Assembly (NCBI RefSeq): GCF_014529535.1
Contig: NW_023503608.1
Location: 3,968,001 to 4,032,000 of the forward strand
Source: Bradysia coprophila
Taxonomy: Eukaryota; Arthropoda; Insecta; Diptera; Sciaridae
Length of the DNA stretch: 64,000 nucleotides
Reading direction: 5' to 3'
The translations under genes were made by a program, and so were the position numbers. Of the stretch, positions 46,511-58,821 are shown one piece after another (the stretch's first letter is position 1; each line of letters starts with the position of its first letter). A model generated the notes under the pieces. The model was not told the DNA's origin and made no database searches. It was given only the letters and a program-made list of their open reading frames with translations.

Positions 46511-46996
46511 CCAATCACCGACTAAAGTATGTCCTTGTTTCGGCAGAGATGTTTACTCTTTAACAGCCAATCATCGACTGAAGTATACCATTGTTTTGGC
46601 AGACATGTCTACTCTTTGACAGCCAATCACCGACTAAAGTATGTCCTTGTTTTGCCAGAGATGTTTACTCTTTGACAGCCAATCATCGACTTATGTATAC
46701 CATTGTTTTTGTAGAGATGTTTACTCATTGACAGCCAATCATCGACTTAGGTATATCATTGTTTTGGCAGAGATGTTTACTCATTGACAGCCAATCATCG
46801 ACTTAGGTATACCATTGTTTGGCATAGATGTTGACTCTTTGACAGCCAATCACCGACTAAAGTATGTCCTTGTTTTGGCAGAGATGTTTACTCTTTGACA
46901 GCCTATCATCGACTGAAGTATACCATTGTTTTTGCAGAGATGTTTACTCATTGACAGCCAATCATCGACTGAAGTATGTCCTTGTTTTGGCAGATA
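46511..46996. repeat. satellite array, ~56-bp monomer (left block)
   Basis: About nine monomers at 55-57 bp spacing (starts near 46511, 46567, 46623, 46679, 46735, 46791, 46846, 46902, 46958). The core is CCAATCAYCGACTRAAGTAT followed by TTTGGCAGAGATGTTTACTC and TTGACAG. Two sub-types intermix: CACCGACTAAAGTATGTCC and CATCGACT(G/T)AAGTATACC. The array is interrupted by the copia element. Confidence 0.95.
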
Positions 46997-47204
46997 TGTG
47001 TTGAATGCAATCATTTAATGTCCCCCAACTCTGCAATCGATAAGCACATGCGTCAATACCGATTGAATTTATCTATTCACTTTGTGTTTGACTGAGCTAT
47101 AAGAAGCAATAAATTCTCTTTGTTCAACATAAAGATTTGTCGGTTATCATTTTCCTGTGCAAGATTCTTCATCAAGTATAAAGGTAAAGAACTGGATTTC
47201 ATCA
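46997..47204 (+). repeat. copia 5' LTR
   Basis: Begins TGTGTTGAATGCAATCATTT (the exact first base is 46997 or 46999) and ends TTTCATCA directly before the primer-binding site. It contains AAGCAATAAATTC, a plausible polyadenylation signal. Confidence 0.8.
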
Positions 47205-47293
47205 GGTTATGGGCCCAGTATAGAGAATTTGCCAGGAAACCAGTCTAAAGTAAAGATCGGTCTAAAAATTTCCAGAGCGCAAGGAAAAGCAAA

Positions 47294-50200
47294 ATGGTCG
47301 ACAACGTGAAGACGACAATCCCAAAACTCAATAACGAAAACTACTTCACGTGGAAGTTCCGGATGGAACTGTTGCTTATTAAGGAAGAATTATGGCAGGT
47401 TATTAGTACGACAGGCCCAGCAATATCGACCGAACGAGCAGCAAACCAGTCCGCGATAGACACGTGGAAAAGGTGCGACGACAAGGCACGTTCAACCATC
47501 GAACTGCTAGTGGAGGACAACCAATTAAGCCATATCAGAACCAAGACAACAGCAAAGGAGATGTGGGACGCATTAAAAGAGTATCATGAGCATTCTCAAT
47601 AACAAAGTCATTCTGATGCGTAGGATATGTAAAGCGAGAATGGAAGAGGACGGCGATATGGAAGCGCACATTGATGAACTTACTGGACTATTTCAAAGGC
47701 TGGTCGCACTGGGTGAAACTCAACTCTCTGACAATTGGACCGTCGCAATGATCCTGAGTAGTCTCCCAGAGAGCTATAGCACGTTGGTAACGGCACTGGA
47801 GAACTGCCCAGAAACCGATTTGACATTGTCTTTGGTGCAGTCGAAGCTGATAAGCAAGTATCGTCAACGTAAATGTAACCAGCAGCTCAACGGTCATGGA
47901 GCCAGTGACTCGGCGATGAGAATTAACGAAAGAGACGGAAGGCTCTGTTTTTTCTGTAAGCGTAGCGGTCATCTCAAACGCTCGTGTGCCAGCTACATTG
48001 CATGGAAGGACAAACAAGACAGAAAAACATCCGAGCAAGCGAAAGTCATCGACACTGCAAACATCGCATCACCGAATAAATCGAAACTGGTCGACACTGC
48101 AAACATCGCATCATCGAATCAAAGTGAACAGAGCCAAGAATTTTTGTTCATGTTGACAGTAGCAAGGAACGAAATGTCAACAAACCAAAACAACTCTGAA
48201 TGGACAATTGATTCAGCGGCCACAAGTCACACGTCGGGAAACAAAAATTTATTTACGTCGTTGCAGTACGGAAATTATGGAAGTGTTACGGTAGCAAATA
48301 ATTGCACAGAGAAAGTCATCGGCAAGGGCAACATTCAAATCGAATTCGTCAACGACACAGGAAAAAGGTCAACAACTACACTGTGCGACGTGTTGTATAC
48401 ACCAACGATCACCGACAATTTGCTATCGGTTACAAAGCTCACCACCGAGGGATTCAAAGTAAATTTCGAGGGCAGTCTATGCAAAATTCTGAACGGTAAT
48501 CAGCAAATCGGAATTGCAGATCGTCACGGCGGACTTTATAAATTGAGACAGCCAACACGGACATACGCCGTAATGTCGGAAAATTTTCACTCCTCAAAAT
48601 GCATCCACTATTGGCATCGTATTCTTGGCCACCGTGACCCAGCAGCAATCAAGGAAATGTACGAGAAGCAGCTGGTAAAGCAAATGGAACTGACCGAGTG
48701 CAAGAAAAAATTATTTTGCGACGTTTGTGCCATGATGGCCAAGTCAACACGAAAACCATTTCCAAAGGCGTCAACGAGCAAGTCGACATCAGTGCTGGAG
48801 CTCATTCACTCAGATCTTTGTGGGCCAATGAGAACCGTGTCGCCGAGCGGAAAAGGATACATCCTCACGTTCATCGACGACTTTTCAAGATTTACAAAAG
48901 TCTTCTTCATCCGTCAAAAGTCAGAAACCAACGCAAAGCTGGGCGATTTACGAAATTCCAGCAAAAGCCAAAGATGATACGGTCAGACAGAGGAGGAGAA
49001 TACGTGGCAGGAGTAGTCGTGAAACGATTAAGTGAAGAAGGAATACAAGCCCAGTTCACTGCACCGTCCACTCCACAGCAGAACGGAGTCGCAGAGAGAA
49101 AGAATCGGTCGTTAGTCGAAATGGCCAGGTGCATGTTGCTGGACGCAAAGCTATCACTAATGTTTTGGGCAGAAGCGGTGAATATGGCAAATTACTTGCA
49201 GAATCGTCTACTGACAAGAGCGGTCGGGACCACGCCGTACGAGCTATGGAACGGAAAAAGACCAGGTATCACACACTTTCATGCATTTAGTACTAAATGT
49301 TTCGTTCATATCCCAGCTGAAAAAAGGCATAAGTTAGAGTACACGGCAAAGGAAATGTTATTGGTTGGATACGATGAGCAGTCCAAGGCATACAGATGTT
49401 AGGATTGGTCAAGTAAGAAACTGGTCATCAGTCGCGATGTAGCGTTTTCGGACGGAAAAATTCAATCGGAAGTTGACATTTGCTTCGACGCCGAAAACAG
49501 GTAGGAATCAAATTATGTCTCGGAGGACGAGGAAAACGAACGATACGAGGATGCAGTCGAAGATCCGAGCGATTTAACGATACGACGATCGCATCGGATA
49601 AATAAAGGAGTCCCCGAACGCTTGATTGAAGAAATGAAAATTGTGCAGCAAAAGGTAATCGAGCCAAAGTCACTGAAGGAGGCGCTCAGCAACGAGTTTA
49701 GTTCACAATGGAACCGTGCAATCGAGGAAGAAATGGGATCGCTTAAAGAGAACAAAACGTGGGAACTTTGTGAGCTGCCAGAAAATCGAAAAGCCATCGG
49801 ATCTAAGTGGACGTTTAAGGCTAAGACAGACGCAAACGGCAACGTTGCACGATTTAAAGCCAGACTAGTCGACAAGGGTTTTCCAAAAGTTCGGGACAGA
49901 CTACGATCAAGTCTTTGCACCTGTCGCGAAGCAAGCCACATTCAGAACGCTTCTAGCAATTGCTGCGAAGGACAACCTCATCGTCAGATACATCGACGTC
50001 AAAACGGCATTCCTGAATGGCGATCTGAAAGAAACAATTTTCATGAAACAGCCACCCGCCTTCGAGAAAGGTGGCCCGAACATAGTTTCTCTGCTGAGGA
50101 AAAGTTTGTACGGGTTAAAGCAGGCGGCAAAAGTGTGGAACGACACGGTACACAATTTACTTATGAATGTCGGATTCGAACAGAACCCAGCCGACCCTTG

Positions 50201-51215
50201 CCTATACAGAAGGAAACTGGACAACGGCTGGAATTACTAATTGATCTTCGAACTTGATGACATCTTACTAGCCGGAAAAACAGATCACGCAATCGAAATT
50301 ATGAAAAAGTTTATTGTATCGAAGTTTGAAATCCAAGACCTGGGAGAGGTGAAGCAATACCTCGGCATCGAAGTAACAAAATCAAAGAAAGGATTTTACG
50401 AGCTCTGCCAATCGAAGTACATTAACGCGGTTTCAGTCGATTTCGGTCTCATCAACGCCAAAGAGTCAAGCATTCCGATTCGGGTCTACTATGGGTCATC
50501 GTCGCAGGGCGACGAACGATTGCTGTTATCAAATTCCGAATATCAAAGACTCATTGGCTGCCTTTTGTTCCTCTCCGTCAACACGAGACCAGATATTTCC
50601 GCTGCTATCGCAATTCTGGCTCAAAAGGTCAGTCAACCGCACCAGGAGGATTGGGACGAGCTTAAGCGTGTCGTAAAGTACCTAAAGGGAACGGCGAAAA
50701 CAAAGTTGGTCTTGGGAGCTACATATCAGCACAGTAATTTGAACGAATTGCTATTCGGATATGCCGATGCGAGTTTTGCCGATAAAAACGCAAAGCGAAA
50801 ATCAACCAGCGGAAGTGCTTTCTTTGTTAACGGTGGCCTGGTAAGTTGGTCGTCAAGAAAGCAAAGCTGCGTAGCTCTATCATCCACCGAGGCAGAGTTC
50901 GTCGCATTATCAGAGGCCTGTCGGGAGACATTGTGGCTACGAAAACTTCTGGAAGGCATGGGAAAAACGATCGAAGGTCCAACTGTTTTGTTCGAGGATA
51001 ACCAAAGCTGCCTTAAGTTCATCGGCGAACAAAAGGTCTCGAATCGTACAAAGCACATAGATACGAGGGAGTATTTTGTGAAGGACTACGTGGACCGGAA
51101 AATCATCGAGTGCATTTATTGTCCAACGGAGCAGATGCTAGCCGACCTACTGATGAAACCTTTACCACCAGCGAGACACAAACGACTTCGGGAGATGTGT
51201 GGGTTAAATGATTGA
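47294..51215 (+). pseudogene. copia gag-pol, inactivated
   Basis: Begins at an ATG (47294) with MVDNVKTTIPKLNNENYFTW, the copia-type Gag start. In order: a CX2CX4HX4C zinc knuckle (~47946-47987), protease WTIDSAATSH (~48200), a pre-integrase HYWHRILGH (~48610), integrase D,D,E residues near 48808, 48873 and 48993, reverse transcriptase with LYGLKQAAKVW, and RNase H ending in the TKHIDTREYF region. At least three frame changes (about 47580-47600, 48940-48950 and 49880-49890) and three stops (49400-49402, 49502-49504, 50238-50240) break it. The RT catalytic box reads ELDDI where copia elements have YVDD. Not autonomous; it could still be mobilised in trans only if its LTRs were complete, which they are not. 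Confidence 0.93.
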
Positions 51216-51220
51216 GGGGT

Positions 51221-51403
51221 TGTGTTGAATGCAATCATTTAGTGTCCCCCAAAACTGCAATCGATAAGCACCTGCGTCAATACTAAATTCATCGCCACTA
51301 TACACTCTTGTAATTTATCTATTCACTTTCTGTTTGACTGAGCTATAAGAAGCAATAAATTCTCTTTGTTCAACATAAAGATTTGTCGGTTATCATTTTC
51401 CTG
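51221..51403 (+). repeat. copia 3' LTR, truncated at its 3' end
   Basis: Matches the 5' LTR from TGTGTTGAATGC to TTATCATTTTCCTG but carries an extra CTAAATTCATCGCCACTATA-type segment. It then joins satellite-like ATCATCGACTGAAG. The short shared ATCATC may have mediated the deletion. Confidence 0.85.
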
Positions 51404-51740
51404 ATTATCATCATCGACTGAAGTATACCATTGTTTTTGCAGAGATGTTTACTCATTGACAGCCTATCATCGACTTATGTATACCATGTGTTGGCAGAGA
51501 TGTTTACTCATTGACAGCCAATCATCGACTGAAGTATACCATTGTTTTGGCAGAGATGTTTACTCATTGACAGCCAATCATCGACTTAGGTATACCATTC
51601 TTTTGGCATAGATGTTTACTCTTTGACAGCCATTCACCGACTAAAGTATGTCTTTGTTTTGGCAGAGATGTTTACTCTTTGACAGCCAATCATCGACTGA
51701 ATTTCCTTGATTTGGCAAAGATGTTTACTCTTTGACAGCT
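51404..51740. repeat. satellite array, ~56-bp monomer (right block)
   Basis: About six monomers of the same family as 46511-46996, of both sub-types, ending in a degenerate unit (CATCGACTGAATTTCC). Confidence 0.9.
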
Positions 51741-52940
51741 CATAAATGATTGAAGTTAGTTTATAGCATATCAAAAACTAAATCATTGTATCGGCGATAG
51801 TGATTTAAGATGCTTAGGAAGTTTAAGAATGAAAAATAAACTGATCAAAATTACATTGCAAAAATTGTCAGTCAAGGGACCTGACCCACCCAAAAGGTGG
51901 GATCTAGTTTGTTGCAATCATTTAGAATAGTTTTAGCTGATTCGTTTGAAATCAGTGCCACAACTATCAACTAATGACTTAGTCAACAAATTAGTTACAA
52001 TTTTAACTTAAGTTGTTCTTTCTTGCTACTTGGGTAGAGGTTTTTCAAGGTTTCTCGCATATATTTACGGAAGTGTACACTGCACATCAATTAAATGCAA
52101 GTAAGTTTATAATGTTTCACCGATTTTCATTCTTATTTTTATTTGAATGGTGTATGAAGACTGAAAACGTATCCCATTATGGTAGAGGAGAAAGATACGA
52201 GAAAGTGTCATTATAGGAAAATTTTCTATTTTTGGAAATATATTTTCATTTTCTAGTAATAAGTTTAAGTTTAAAATTATGGTTTTATTCGTATTTGTCA
52301 ATTACACGCTAGGCCTGGCATTTACTTTGTGCAGAAAATGGGCGATAACATACGACTCTAATTTACTGACACTGCCACATTCGTGAACATAAGTATAATG
52401 AGACTAAATGACAACAATGATTGTTGAACAATCCCCACCCAATTAGATGACAATTAAAATTGCAATTTAACGAAACCGGAAAATGTGAATTTCTTCTGTT
52501 AGAAAATGATAACTTAAATTTTAATTCACCAAAAATAAGTCGAATTTTAATTTTGTATAGGAAATGTCTCGGTTGATTAACCAGTGAAATTGGTGACTGT
52601 TAGTGCCATTATTAACTGCAGAGAAAATTATACCTTTCGTACGTATTAAAGTAACAATCATTCCACACACAAATCTGTCAAATAAAACTGCATTAGAAAT
52701 TAGTATAGAGCGTATACAGAACATATTCACCTACATTATTGTGACAATTCTATCGGATACATGCCGGAACCAATGTGCCAGAGAGCGAAATCACTGTCAT
52801 GTTATAATTACTTTCTAGTTATGCTTGATTTCCACTTACTAAAAAGTACTTCATGTGAGAAACAAAATTGAATTTTTTCAATTTTTGCTTTGTGTACTTG
52901 ACGGCTCGCTCTCTCACGTAGTACTTATTGTTGAGTGGAA
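51741..52940. other. non-coding, AT-rich
   Basis: No supported gene. Frames at 52013-52216 and 52521-52818 lack family signal. Confidence 0.35.
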
Positions 52941-52941
52941 A

Positions 52942-53040
52942 CAACGCACTTCAAGCATGAGTGGTACTCTAAATAGGGTACCAACAGCCAATCACAGACT
53001 AAAGTATGTCATTGTTTTGGCAGATATGTTACTATTTATG
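52942..53040. mobile_element. MITE (CAACGCACTTCAAGCA family, copy 4) fused to a satellite monomer
   Basis: 52942-52983 is the left ~42 bp of the MITE (to AAATAGGGTAC). It then switches to a nearly complete satellite monomer (CAGCCAATCACAGACTAAAG, TTTGGCAGATATG). Both parents contain TGACAG near the junction. The right MITE end is absent. Confidence 0.8.
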
Positions 53041-53296
53041 TTTAAAAAAAATGGAGAAAAAAAAATAATACCCTGAAAGCGACCAAGTTTTCTCAGCTGC
53101 CTAATACTTACCCTGAAAGCGACCAAATATTTCCAGCTGCCCGACATTTGAACATTGGACCTATAATCTTATTACACCAATAGTTTGTCCTAAAGTCCTT
53201 GCCGAAAATCTGTGTCCACAAATCAAATAATTTTCCTTGGTGCTTAATCACTATAGTTCTCTTCTTTCAATCAATTGCCCTCAATTGGTCCTTAAA

Positions 53297-54262
53297 TATT
53301 AGGGGGGACCCCTGGGAAAATAAACCTTTATGGCCTCCTGATAAAAATTGTATATGGGGCCGATGCGATCCGAGTTGGTTTATGGGTCGCTCAAGGACGA
53401 AATGTGTGAAAAAACACTGAAATTTTCCACACATTTTTTCCATTACTTTGTATGAGAAATTTTTTTTAACGACAATATCAAACTTTTTTGGTCCAGACAA
53501 CTTAGATTAGATGCAAAAGCAACAAAAATGCGTTGATTCCACTTTTTGGAATTTTTATATCGTCTGGGCACACCTAACAATATCGATATAGACAAAAATC
53601 GACATATAATTTTCAAGTAATACAAAGTCAGGCGAGGTCACTATTTAAATTAAGTGTTAGGTGTTGTTGTAAAGGTTATGACAGTGGCTTTCTAACGAGC
53701 CCACACACAATAAGTTTCAAGTTGGTGTCTTGACGTAACAGTCATTTGAAAATTGCCTGAGTTCACGACCCTGACATTTTTGCACCAAAATCGATTTCTA
53801 TATAGCTTCAAAAAATTGTTTTCGAAAAAATTTCTTTTTGCAATGAAAGCTTATGTCATAAGCTCTCGTTAGACATGAATATATCCGATGCACATCCCAT
53901 AAATGTTTTGGAAGAACCCAAAGACTGAGTGAACAGATTACGAATCTATGACTGACTTGGGAGCTGCGAATGCACTTACAAATCATTAAATCGGTCGCTT
54001 TGGATTATTCTGAAGTGAAATAATCCAACTCACCTTAAGAAGTGACCTCAGCATCTGTTAGTTACGTTCAATTTTTCATTAACCCTCATTTTCGTGGTTT
54101 TTCACATATTTCGTCATTGCGCGACCCATAAACCAACCCGGATCGCTTCGGCCCATATATATTTTTTATCAGTGGGTCATATAGGTTCGTTTTCCCCGGG
54201 GTCCGCCAACTTTCTCGAAACTTTTATTTTCCCATACGATTCTGGACCCCCCTATTAAATAT
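53297..54262. mobile_element. inverted-repeat element, ~120-150-bp arms
   Basis: The left arm starts ATATTAGGGGGGACCCC and includes GGTTTATGGGTCGC. The right arm contains GCGACCCATAAACCAACCCG and ends GGACCCCCCTATTAAATAT. Arms are diverged, and the right arm has an extra ~40 bp. The ~700-bp interior has no recognisable protein. Confidence 0.7.
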
Positions 54263-54264
54263 AA

Positions 54265-55325
54265 ATCACCTTTGGAATCGCCTAATATTTAAATGACTGA
54301 AAGTTATTTGTAAACTAAATTTTGGTAAAATAAACAATAAAAAGAATATTTCACTTTCAATTACTCATAAAATATGTTCTAAATTTGTCCTCGAAATCGA
54401 AACAGTTTTTAAGTTTCCGTTACATTATTTTAAAGCATGTCAAAGAGTAGGAGTGAGCATAAGTAGCTATCGCAAGCTTCATTTTAATCAACAATAGAAG
54501 TTTTACCAAAATCGGTTTAGATGATGTAAGTAAATACGTATGTAGGGAAAACCTCTCAACGCACAAACCTACGACTATATCTTATCGTCCGCTTCTAATG
54601 AGTGAAGCTTATTCAATTAATTTAGACAATTCAATGCACAGATATCTGACGATTCTCGGTACTTAATTGTTTCAGTAATTCGGAAATTTGTTAATGAAAC
54701 TACTAACAAAAGAAACAATTAGGTATTCAAAGTTGCATGTACCAAGATTTATTACAGTCTGAAGTAGAGTTTCAATTAAAAACTATGCTATAATTACAGA
54801 CGATAATTGTTGAATAATTAACATGAATTTTTCATAGTTTTGTGTAGTAACACCAGATTACTCTTACTTAATGTTCCGGTTTATATCATGTTTTCGATGC
54901 CATTCCGAAAGTTCAATGCTGACGCATTTAGTGAATAATTATTTTTGAATTTAATGTCAATACAAATACAAAGTTTTAAAATGTCATTAAGTATACTTTT
55001 GCCGGTGTCACAAAATTTGTCCGCTACGAACAAAATGCCGAAAAAAATATGTCTAGTATATTCAAGGTAATCATTAACATTCCCAAACGAGATTTTTACG
55101 AATATTGTAAGTGTGTAGTAATGTTGTTTTTTTTATCTATTTGGTTGATTAACATGAGATTCAATTGACATTAATCACTTTTCTCCTGAAATATCCACAA
55201 GTTATTACCAACTAGACTGTAAACTTTGCGGAGGTCACGCAGATGCAGATTCGAAGACGAAGATTGAGATAGACCGCACTTTTGAAAATAAATAATGTGG
55301 ATTTCACAAAAAAAATTACCTCCCG
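54265..55325. other. non-coding, AT-rich
   Basis: No gene or clear repeat seen. Confidence 0.35.
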
Positions 55326-55491
55326 CAACGCACTTCAAGCATGAGTTTTACTCTAAGAGAGTACTAAAACTTGACAGTGTATCTAACAAATTTTTGCACT
55401 CTAAAAAAATCTGGAAAAAATGTTCATACAAAATAGTACTCTATTTGGCAGCTGTCGAAGCACCCGAAGCACTTTTGCTTGAAAAGCGTTG
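55326..55491. mobile_element. MITE, CAACGCACTTCAAGCA family (copy 3)
   Basis: Ends CAACGCACTTCAAGCA and TGCTTGAAAAGCGTTG. Flanked by a perfect 7-bp direct repeat CCTCCCG (55319-55325 and 55492-55498). The interior shares ACTTGACAGTGTA and TAGTACTCTATTTGGCAGCT with copy 2. Confidence 0.9.
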
Positions 55492-55499
55492 CCTCCCGT

Positions 55500-57320
55500 G
55501 TATCTCGTCGTATGAAAATTGTGTATAGAAAAATTGTTTCTCTATCTCAATACTAATTTCTGACACACGTTAGAGAGATAATGTTCCAAAATTATGCTTT
55601 ATGAAAATGCGTATAAACAAGGACGTAATTAATCTTCCATATCCTTTCAAAAGAAACAAAGCAAATCAGCAACAAGATTAAAAAAAATAGAAAAATCGTT
55701 AGCACCATGTCAAAACATAGTTAAAACACTCGGTACAACCAAGGCCTCCCACTTTAATAGTATCATCTGTACAATTCAATATGTTCAATAGATCCATTGA
55801 AGTGATATCAGTACGTGTACTCATCAGTACGTTTTTATGGTCGATTGCGATCAGGTGTATTTCACTGTTGTTTTTCCATTTTCCATATTTTGCTATAAAA
55901 CGAAAAAGTAATTTTGATTCTAAGGTTTTCTTAGTTTCAATTTAAGAAAACGGACAATTAAATTGATAAAATTCGAATAATTCAATTAATGCGTTTGAGT
56001 GTATTTTCAAAGTAATTAATTTACAAATAATAAATTAAATATAAGGTAGTAAAGTGTTGAATGAAAAAGTCAACAAACAAATACGTTTTGTGCGTGTTCA
56101 AAGCAACTATGAATGAACATTCATTATAACAAAGCGAATCTCCGTAATAATATTCCGTAATTTAATACATAATTATAGTGAATCTATTCTTTCAAATTTA
56201 AATTAAATCACAACGACTAACTTTTTGTTCATATTTTTAAATCGATCTATTTAAAATATCATAGCACTGCTTCCAGCAAGTTGGTGAAACTGTTGCAGAC
56301 TTTTCGAAATCAACTTTAACCACTGTAAACGAAAATTCTTTCAATCAATTACACATAAACTGTTCACTACCAAATTACACACATTTTCTAACTACACATT
56401 TTTCAATTTAAAAAAAGAAATGTCCCGAAATTTTAGTACTGACGGTGCTAACAATTTTATTAGGGGCCATTCATAAAGTGCGCAGATCTATTACATCTTT
56501 TAGATCACAGATTTTCGTCGATAGTACATCCGTAATTATAATAAAAAGTAAAAGTGCAGTGACCTGAGTGCATTTCGTATCCAGGCAAGAAGCGTAATTT
56601 TTCGGTTAACTATTATTTACGAGGCTGATTAGATTATATGTAAATTTCACAAATAAAAGTTTTCATCGCTATTTTCCTTTAAAAAAATGCCATCAATCAT
56701 ACTCACACTAACGACCTTCGTAAAACCGTATTAGCACACAAAGCAAGTATAATCGTATGAGTGGACCAGCTGGTAAAACACCTAGTGTTAAATTTAAAGT
56801 TTATTCGCATTGAATATCTACAATATATCTTAAAATTTGCCGGCAGCTAATTCAACGTGAAGTTTTTTTTTTGGCAAAGCAATTGTTCTAGAAGTAGATA
56901 ACCGTCTGTTTTAGGAGTACATCCGACATGTATGTATACATCAATAATTTTTTGTTTTTACAGAAGTCGTACGAAAGTCTTGAGTTTGTTTGTTTTATGA
57001 ATAACCAAACAGAAAGATCAGAGTGGCAAGTGTTTTCTTATAATTTTTTTTTTTCTGAATATTTCATCGTTTTTTGATCATTTAAAAATCGTGTGAAAAT
57101 TGATAACGAATTTAAAATGTATTTTCAATACTTGTAGTATACATAAGTTGTATGTAGTAAACAACGAAAAGGGTAAACCATTATACTTTGTAATGCCCTG
57201 AGGTATGTCAATCATACAAGAACCAGATTAGGCGAGTGCCTAAATTCTTAAAACTCCTGAAATATCTCAAATTCTTAAGTTCTCAAATTCTCAAAGTTCT
57301 GAAAGATAGGTTAAGACAAC
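55500..57320. other. non-coding, AT-rich; one MITE end at ~56463
   Basis: No gene. About 56463-56480 (AGGGGCCATTCATAAA) is one end of the MITE family found whole at 20859-21026; its partner end was not found. 57238-57305 is low-complexity with repeated AAATTCT. Confidence 0.4.
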
Positions 57321-57321
57321 C

Positions 57322-57442
57322 ACGAAGGCTGGTGACACCAAATTTTATAAACGCACTCTCTCAGATAGTTTGAGAAATCAACTTGCAGAAAATATTTTAT
57401 TGGCCGCTCGCGTAATTTGTGTGTCACCGCCTTCGTGATTAA
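57322..57442. mobile_element. small inverted-repeat element
   Basis: Ends CCACGAAGGCTGGTGACAC and GTGTCACCGCCTTCGTG, ~120 bp apart. AAGCCTTCGTGG also occurs at the very end of the window (63989-64000), perhaps another copy. Confidence 0.6.
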
Positions 57443-57569
57443 CTCAGGGGTAACCTGTTCTTTCACAACCTTGATTTTCATGACATTTTTTTCATCTGCT
57501 GGTACCTAGTAGAATTTGACCTTTTTCCGCAACACCAATTAGGTAAAAAAAAATTTTTTAGGAAAAGGC

Positions 57570-58065
57570 TCGCTGCACGCGGTGCGAATACATCACATTC
57601 TATTTGCACGGTGTGTAAATAGCCGAAGTATTATAAAGAGACTATTTGAACACGTCGCAATACAAATAGAGTCAAACTTATTTAAAGGAAACCAAATTCA
57701 TTCCTTCTATAAAACTTAACAATAAAGAAGTGATACCTCCTTCTACAAAATGTAACGATAAAGAAGATACTTCCTTCTAAAGAATGTAACGATAAAGGAG
57801 TGTTACTTCCTTCTACAAAATGTCGTACTTTTTTTTACAAAATGTAAAGGAGAAATATTTCCTTCTACAAAATGTAACGATAAAGGAGTGATACTTCCTT
57901 CTACAAAATGCTGCGGTAAAGGAGGAATACTTCCTTTTACAAAGGGCCACGAAAAATGATGGATACTCCATTTTTCAAAGTGATACGAAAAAAATTCTCC
58001 ATTTTATAAAATGCTACAAAAAAGGAGTAATACTCCCTTTTACAAAATGTAGCAACGAAGGACTT
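57570..58065. repeat. palindrome plus minisatellite repeat, relative of 15561-16576
   Basis: 57575-57670 has diverged GC-rich palindrome units (GCACGCGGTGCGAATA, CTATTTGCAC) and the spacer AGTATTATAAAGAGAC shared with 15561-16576. 57690-58060 is a minisatellite of CCTTCTACAAAATGTAACGA plus TAAAGGAGTGATACTT units (about 35-40 bp), which resembles the TACATTTCGTAAAAGG units at 16 kb in inverse orientation. Confidence 0.7.
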
Positions 58066-58229
58066 TTTTAGAATCAAAAGTTAATTAGTTTAAGGATTAG
58101 GTTAAATTAGAATAAGTGTGTGGAAATTATATTGCACCTAAGCCTCAGATTGACCTGTCGCATGGTAGTTGTTTTATACAAGATAACAACAGTACTGCTG
58201 TAGCTTTTATCTATTTAGACATAGGTGTC

Positions 58230-58497
58230 GCCACCAACTATTATTATTATTACTATTATTACAAGTCATGATTACGTCTATTTAGACATAGACGTCGCTT
58301 GTAATTGTGAATTGTTTCTTGATTTCTGGTCAGGATTCTTTTTTTTATGTTTTTACGAATTTGTTACAGTCAATAGGACCTATTAGCATACACTAATTGT
58401 AACCCTATAGATTAGGTAAAAACCTTTAAATATTTTCGACGCTGGGAGTTGATTTGAATCGGTTGCTCTATCGATTGAGCTATTTTGAGTCCCATTT
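58230..58497 (-). mobile_element. tRNA-derived SINE-like element
   Basis: The minus-strand head at 58497-58441 has an A box (TAGCTCAATCGATAGAGCA) and a B-box-like GATTCAAATC, with too short a gap for a real tRNA. A trinucleotide ATT-type run at 58237-58262 could be its tail. Element limits are uncertain. Confidence 0.45.
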
Positions 58498-58590
58498 TTA
58501 ATCTGCGAAAGCATCTTCCCTCTTCCACCTCCTATATATTATAAAGTTTCCTGGCGACTTCGAATTAATTAAATTAATTGAGGTCGCGCG

Positions 58591-58685
58591 TAGAGATGTG
58601 CGGGCCGACCTATTTTCAAAACCCGACTCAGCCCGGCACAGACTATTTTTTAAGGCCCGAGCCCGACCCGACCCGAGAATTCGTT
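58591..58685. repeat. GC-rich remnant, possible hAT-type element end
   Basis: TAGAGATGTGCGGGCCGACC followed by CCCGAGCCCGACCCGACCCG is unlike the surrounding DNA and resembles the GGGCC-rich subterminal parts of hAT elements. No partner end was found. Confidence 0.35.
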
Positions 58686-58821
58686 ATCGTTATAATAATG
58701 TAGTCTCACAAATATATCGAACACTTGAAAGTAAGCTTACGCTCGGACTGTACTGCTTTTTCATTAAATTTTGCTAATATAAGAGTTCTCGCAGCACATC
58801 TTACTCTTATGGGAGATTAAA

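Larger units (their letters stand above)
46997..51403 (+). mobile_element. decayed Ty1/copia LTR retrotransposon inserted in the satellite
   Basis: The 5' LTR is about 46997-47204 (TG..CA) and the primer-binding site GGTTATGGGCCCAG (47205-47218) follows at once; it matches the copia half-tRNA-iMet type. The 3' LTR starts at 51221 after a purine tract (TTGAGGGGT). It is similar to the 5' LTR but has a ~25-bp extra segment, and it stops at 51403, so the last ~47 bp of the LTR are missing. Gag, protease, integrase, RT and RNase H order (copia order) is recognisable. Satellite sequence lies on both sides. No target duplication is visible, consistent with loss of the right end. Confidence 0.92.
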
